Assembly (NCBI GenBank): GCA_037176905.1
Contig: JBBBWG010032675.1
Location: forward strand, 1 to 41,476
Reading direction: 5' to 3'
DNA length: 41,476 bases
From: Azolla pinnata
Lineage: Eukaryota > Streptophyta > Polypodiopsida > Salviniales > Salviniaceae
The position numbers and the translations under genes are program-made. Below the pieces are notes generated by a model. It was not told the DNA's origin. It searched no databases and saw nothing but the letters and a program-made list of their open reading frames with translations. Of the stretch, positions 39,399 to 41,476 are shown one piece after another (position 1 is the first letter of the stretch; each line of letters opens with the position of its first letter).

Positions 39399-41476
39399 TC
39401 AGATCTCAAAGCTCACACTATGGTAATGGAAGGCGGTGGCAGCGGAGCCGATGTCGAAGAACTTGGTATGCTGCCTGCATTCCAACGCGACATCCATCTG
39501 CATGGCTTTCGGACCAGAGACCAGCACGCCGATGCTCGCCCCTCGGTGCTCCTTGGCCAGAGCCTGGAAGATATCTGCAATGCAGAAGCAGCATTGCGGT
39601 TTTCCGCGGTCAGTGCCGCGAATCGATGCGAAGAAGAGGGTGGTAGCCAATAATAAATAAATAAAAAGACGAAAGATCGAATCGATCGGGTTGCGAGGCA
39701 GTGTACCAGGCCAACGAGGGCGGGAACCAACGTGCAGGGTCCCGACCCAAGGGGAGACAGACGCGGATGCAGTGCTTGTAGCAGGCACTATTCGGTCGCA
39801 AGCGCCCACCGTTTCTTCTTCTTCTTCTTCTGAATCTTCTTCTGAATCTTCTTCTTCGTCGTCGTCGTCGCCTCGATCCATTGCATGCCGAGCAGAGCGG
39901 ATCCGAACTGGCATTTCGGTCCTTATACCCTGCATGTCTGCTACTAGCTGCTTCTCATCGGTAGCGTTGCCGAGACGTTCCGCCGTCTTGTAAGCACGGC
40001 GCCGCCCGTTACTGCAGGTGATCCAGAGCCACAGGACGCCGCCCCCAAAGACGAGCGTGGCCACTACCATGCTCGCGAGCACCAGATGCGCCTCCTCGTA
40101 GTTGCGCAACAACCTCCTGCTCCTCCACACGATCACGACGGTGGCCGCGCCCCACACTGCGTAGAACCCCGCGATGCTGCAGAGCACCGTGGACGCCACC
40201 CACACCGGCTCCCCTTTGCTACCGATCATGACCGCGCTCACAACCGTGCGCTTCCTCGTCGCCGCCGACGTTGCGTGGCCCTCGCCAGGCGTTGCTACCT
40301 CTTCAACTCGTTCCACCGCGCCTTCCTGTTCAGAAGCCATCGCCAGCTGGCAACTGCCGTTCGTAAAGTCGAGCTGGTGGAGATCGAAGGTGGCAAGATC
40401 GTGCGAGACCGCGTTCGCGGTCGGAGCGTCCGATCCGTGATCCGCCGGCCGCCGCGAATGCCGCGTGATGTAAGCGGCGACGGTGATGCGGAGCCCCCGG
40501 GCCTCGTGGCCGGGGCACAGCTCGTTGGGGTCGAGGGAGTTGAGGACGGCGAGCTCGTCCGCGGTGCGAACGCAGTGGTAGAGCTTCACGCATCTCGTCG
40601 CGGGCGCCGCTGCCAAGCATAATGCCGATGGCCGGCGGTGCCTAGCGAGCAGATCGCGTAGGAGCGCGAGCAACGGCGTGATCCCGATTCCCCCGCCCAC
40701 GAGCACGAGGGTGCTATACCTGCAAACCCCCGGGGGAAAACACCCATTTCAATCCATGGAATATACCTATATGTATACATAAGTTTGCATCAATCATGGG
40801 GCATGTGATTTCCCAATTGGCATCAGTGTCTAAGAGAGATGGATCAATCACTTCAAGTAGAAGCTGGATTCGTATCCGTAGGGGCCTTCGAGGCCGGCTT
40901 CGAGCGACAACGGCCGAGGAATCGGCCGCGAGGAATCGGTTGCGCCGACGGCTTGCACCACCTGCTCCTTCAAGCGGCGGGTCCAGCCTCCGAGGGGCTT
41001 GACGAGGAACGTGAGCAGCTCGGCAGCGTCGGCCCCGTGCTCGATGCTCGCCGGATCGGCACCGACGCGGGCGGCGCTGAACATGTGCCATTGGAGCGCC
41101 GAAACGCTCGGGATGCGCACGTACCAGCTGCCGAGCGCGCCGTAGCGCGCTCGATCATCGCGCCCGAGTCGATCACAACGACAACAACAACAACAACAAC
41201 AACAACGATGATGATGATTGCGACGATGATGATTGCAATGATGATGATTGCGACGACGATGATGGTGGTGATTGCGATCGATGAAAGGCGCGGCTATGCG
41301 GAGCTCGACGGCGGCGGAGCGGGGCAGGAGGCGCGCGGAGACGAGGGGCGCGGGGCGGTGCGACTGCGCGAGCCGCAGGAGCCGGTCGGCGAGGAAGAGG
41401 AGCGCGGGCGCGGCGAAGAGGTGGAGCGCCCACACCGCGTGGTGGACGACGAGCGCGACGAGCGGCGGCGCCAGCG
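39399..41476 (-). CDS. ferric-chelate reductase (FRO-type), 3' part, 5' end outside the window
   Basis: Three exons on the reverse strand: beyond 41476 to 40852, 40719-39707 and 39574-39399, giving 603 residues visible. The first exon opens in a membrane helix (VVHHAVWALHLFAAPALLFL and ADRLLRL), the last part of the haem-binding ferric reductase domain. An FAD-domain strand (SARLLPRSAAVELRI) and LQWHMFSAA follow, the latter at the site of the family's HPF motif. Then come GLEGPYGYES, the NADPH-site VGGGIGITPLLALL near 215-228, two C-terminal helices (about 380-406 and 419-443), an acidic run (492-510) and LVSGPKAMQMDV. The layout fits plant FRO6/FRO7-like enzymes, which move electrons from NADPH via FAD and haem to ferric chelates across plasma or plastid membranes. 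Oddities are Met for Pro in HPF, a His/Cys-rich insertion and an in-frame last intron. Confidence 0.85.
39818..39877. repeat. CTT/GTC triplet tract within FRO coding sequence
   Basis: CTT/TCT triplets and CGTCGTCG encode the Asp/Glu/Ser acidic run on the reverse strand. Length variation here would change the number of acidic residues without shifting the frame. Confidence 0.85.
41176..41277. repeat. ACA and GAT triplet tract within FRO coding sequence
   Basis: An (ACA)n run (41179-41207) and GATGATGATTGCGAC-type triplets to about 41277 encode, on the reverse strand, a His/Arg/Asn stretch followed by eight Cys. The tract sits where the FAD domain normally has a short loop. Confidence 0.85.

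Overview
This is nuclear DNA of a land plant. The genes are split by GT-AG introns, the products include plastid and mitochondrial proteins (thylakoidal signal peptidase, DUF760 UV-B-type protein, COQ6, a PLS-class PPR protein), and there are many plant telomere-type CCCTAAA/TTTAGGG tracts. The PPR repeat style and the richness in minisatellites suggest a fern or another seed-free vascular plant, but I cannot fix the species. I found no tRNA, rRNA, CRISPR or intact transposon.

Layout: 3' end of a COQ6-like gene (+, 100-324); PLS-class PPR gene (+, 2211-4076) preceded by a decayed copy of its own 5' coding end; ten-exon LRR protein gene (+, 4890-8483) just downstream of a telomere-like tract; degenerate minisatellite (about 9690-10490); six-exon plastid type I signal peptidase (+, 10936-13816); large repeat promoter (15230-16350) and the DUF760 gene (+, 17337-18975); converging on it a two-domain adenylate kinase (-, 20013-24216) whose first intron carries a ~199-bp tandem array; a SpoU/TrmH RNA 2'-O-methyltransferase (-, 26228-28222) with telomere-like repeats in intron 1; a four-exon gene I do not recognise (+, 29562-32217); an RBM42-like RNA-binding protein (-, 33530-38002); and the 3' part of a ferric reductase (FRO-type) gene (-, 39399 to beyond 41476). 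I rebuilt all multi-exon models by hand from splice sites, reading phase and family similarity. Phases close exactly in every complete model.

The genes are unrelated housekeeping and organelle functions and do not form a cluster or pathway. The most striking content is non-coding. About 16 tandem ~45-bp units upstream of the DUF760 gene each carry the pattern GAAnnTTCnnGAAnnTTC, a four-unit heat shock element, and unit-to-unit changes fall in the spacers. They are followed by three ACGT-core boxes, a TATA box and a telobox. Telomere-like motifs near gene starts mostly share one orientation relative to the gene. Other points are a short AACGG array, a shared intron position in both adenylate kinase P-loops, and an in-frame 132-bp FRO intron that would add a hydrophobic helix if retained.
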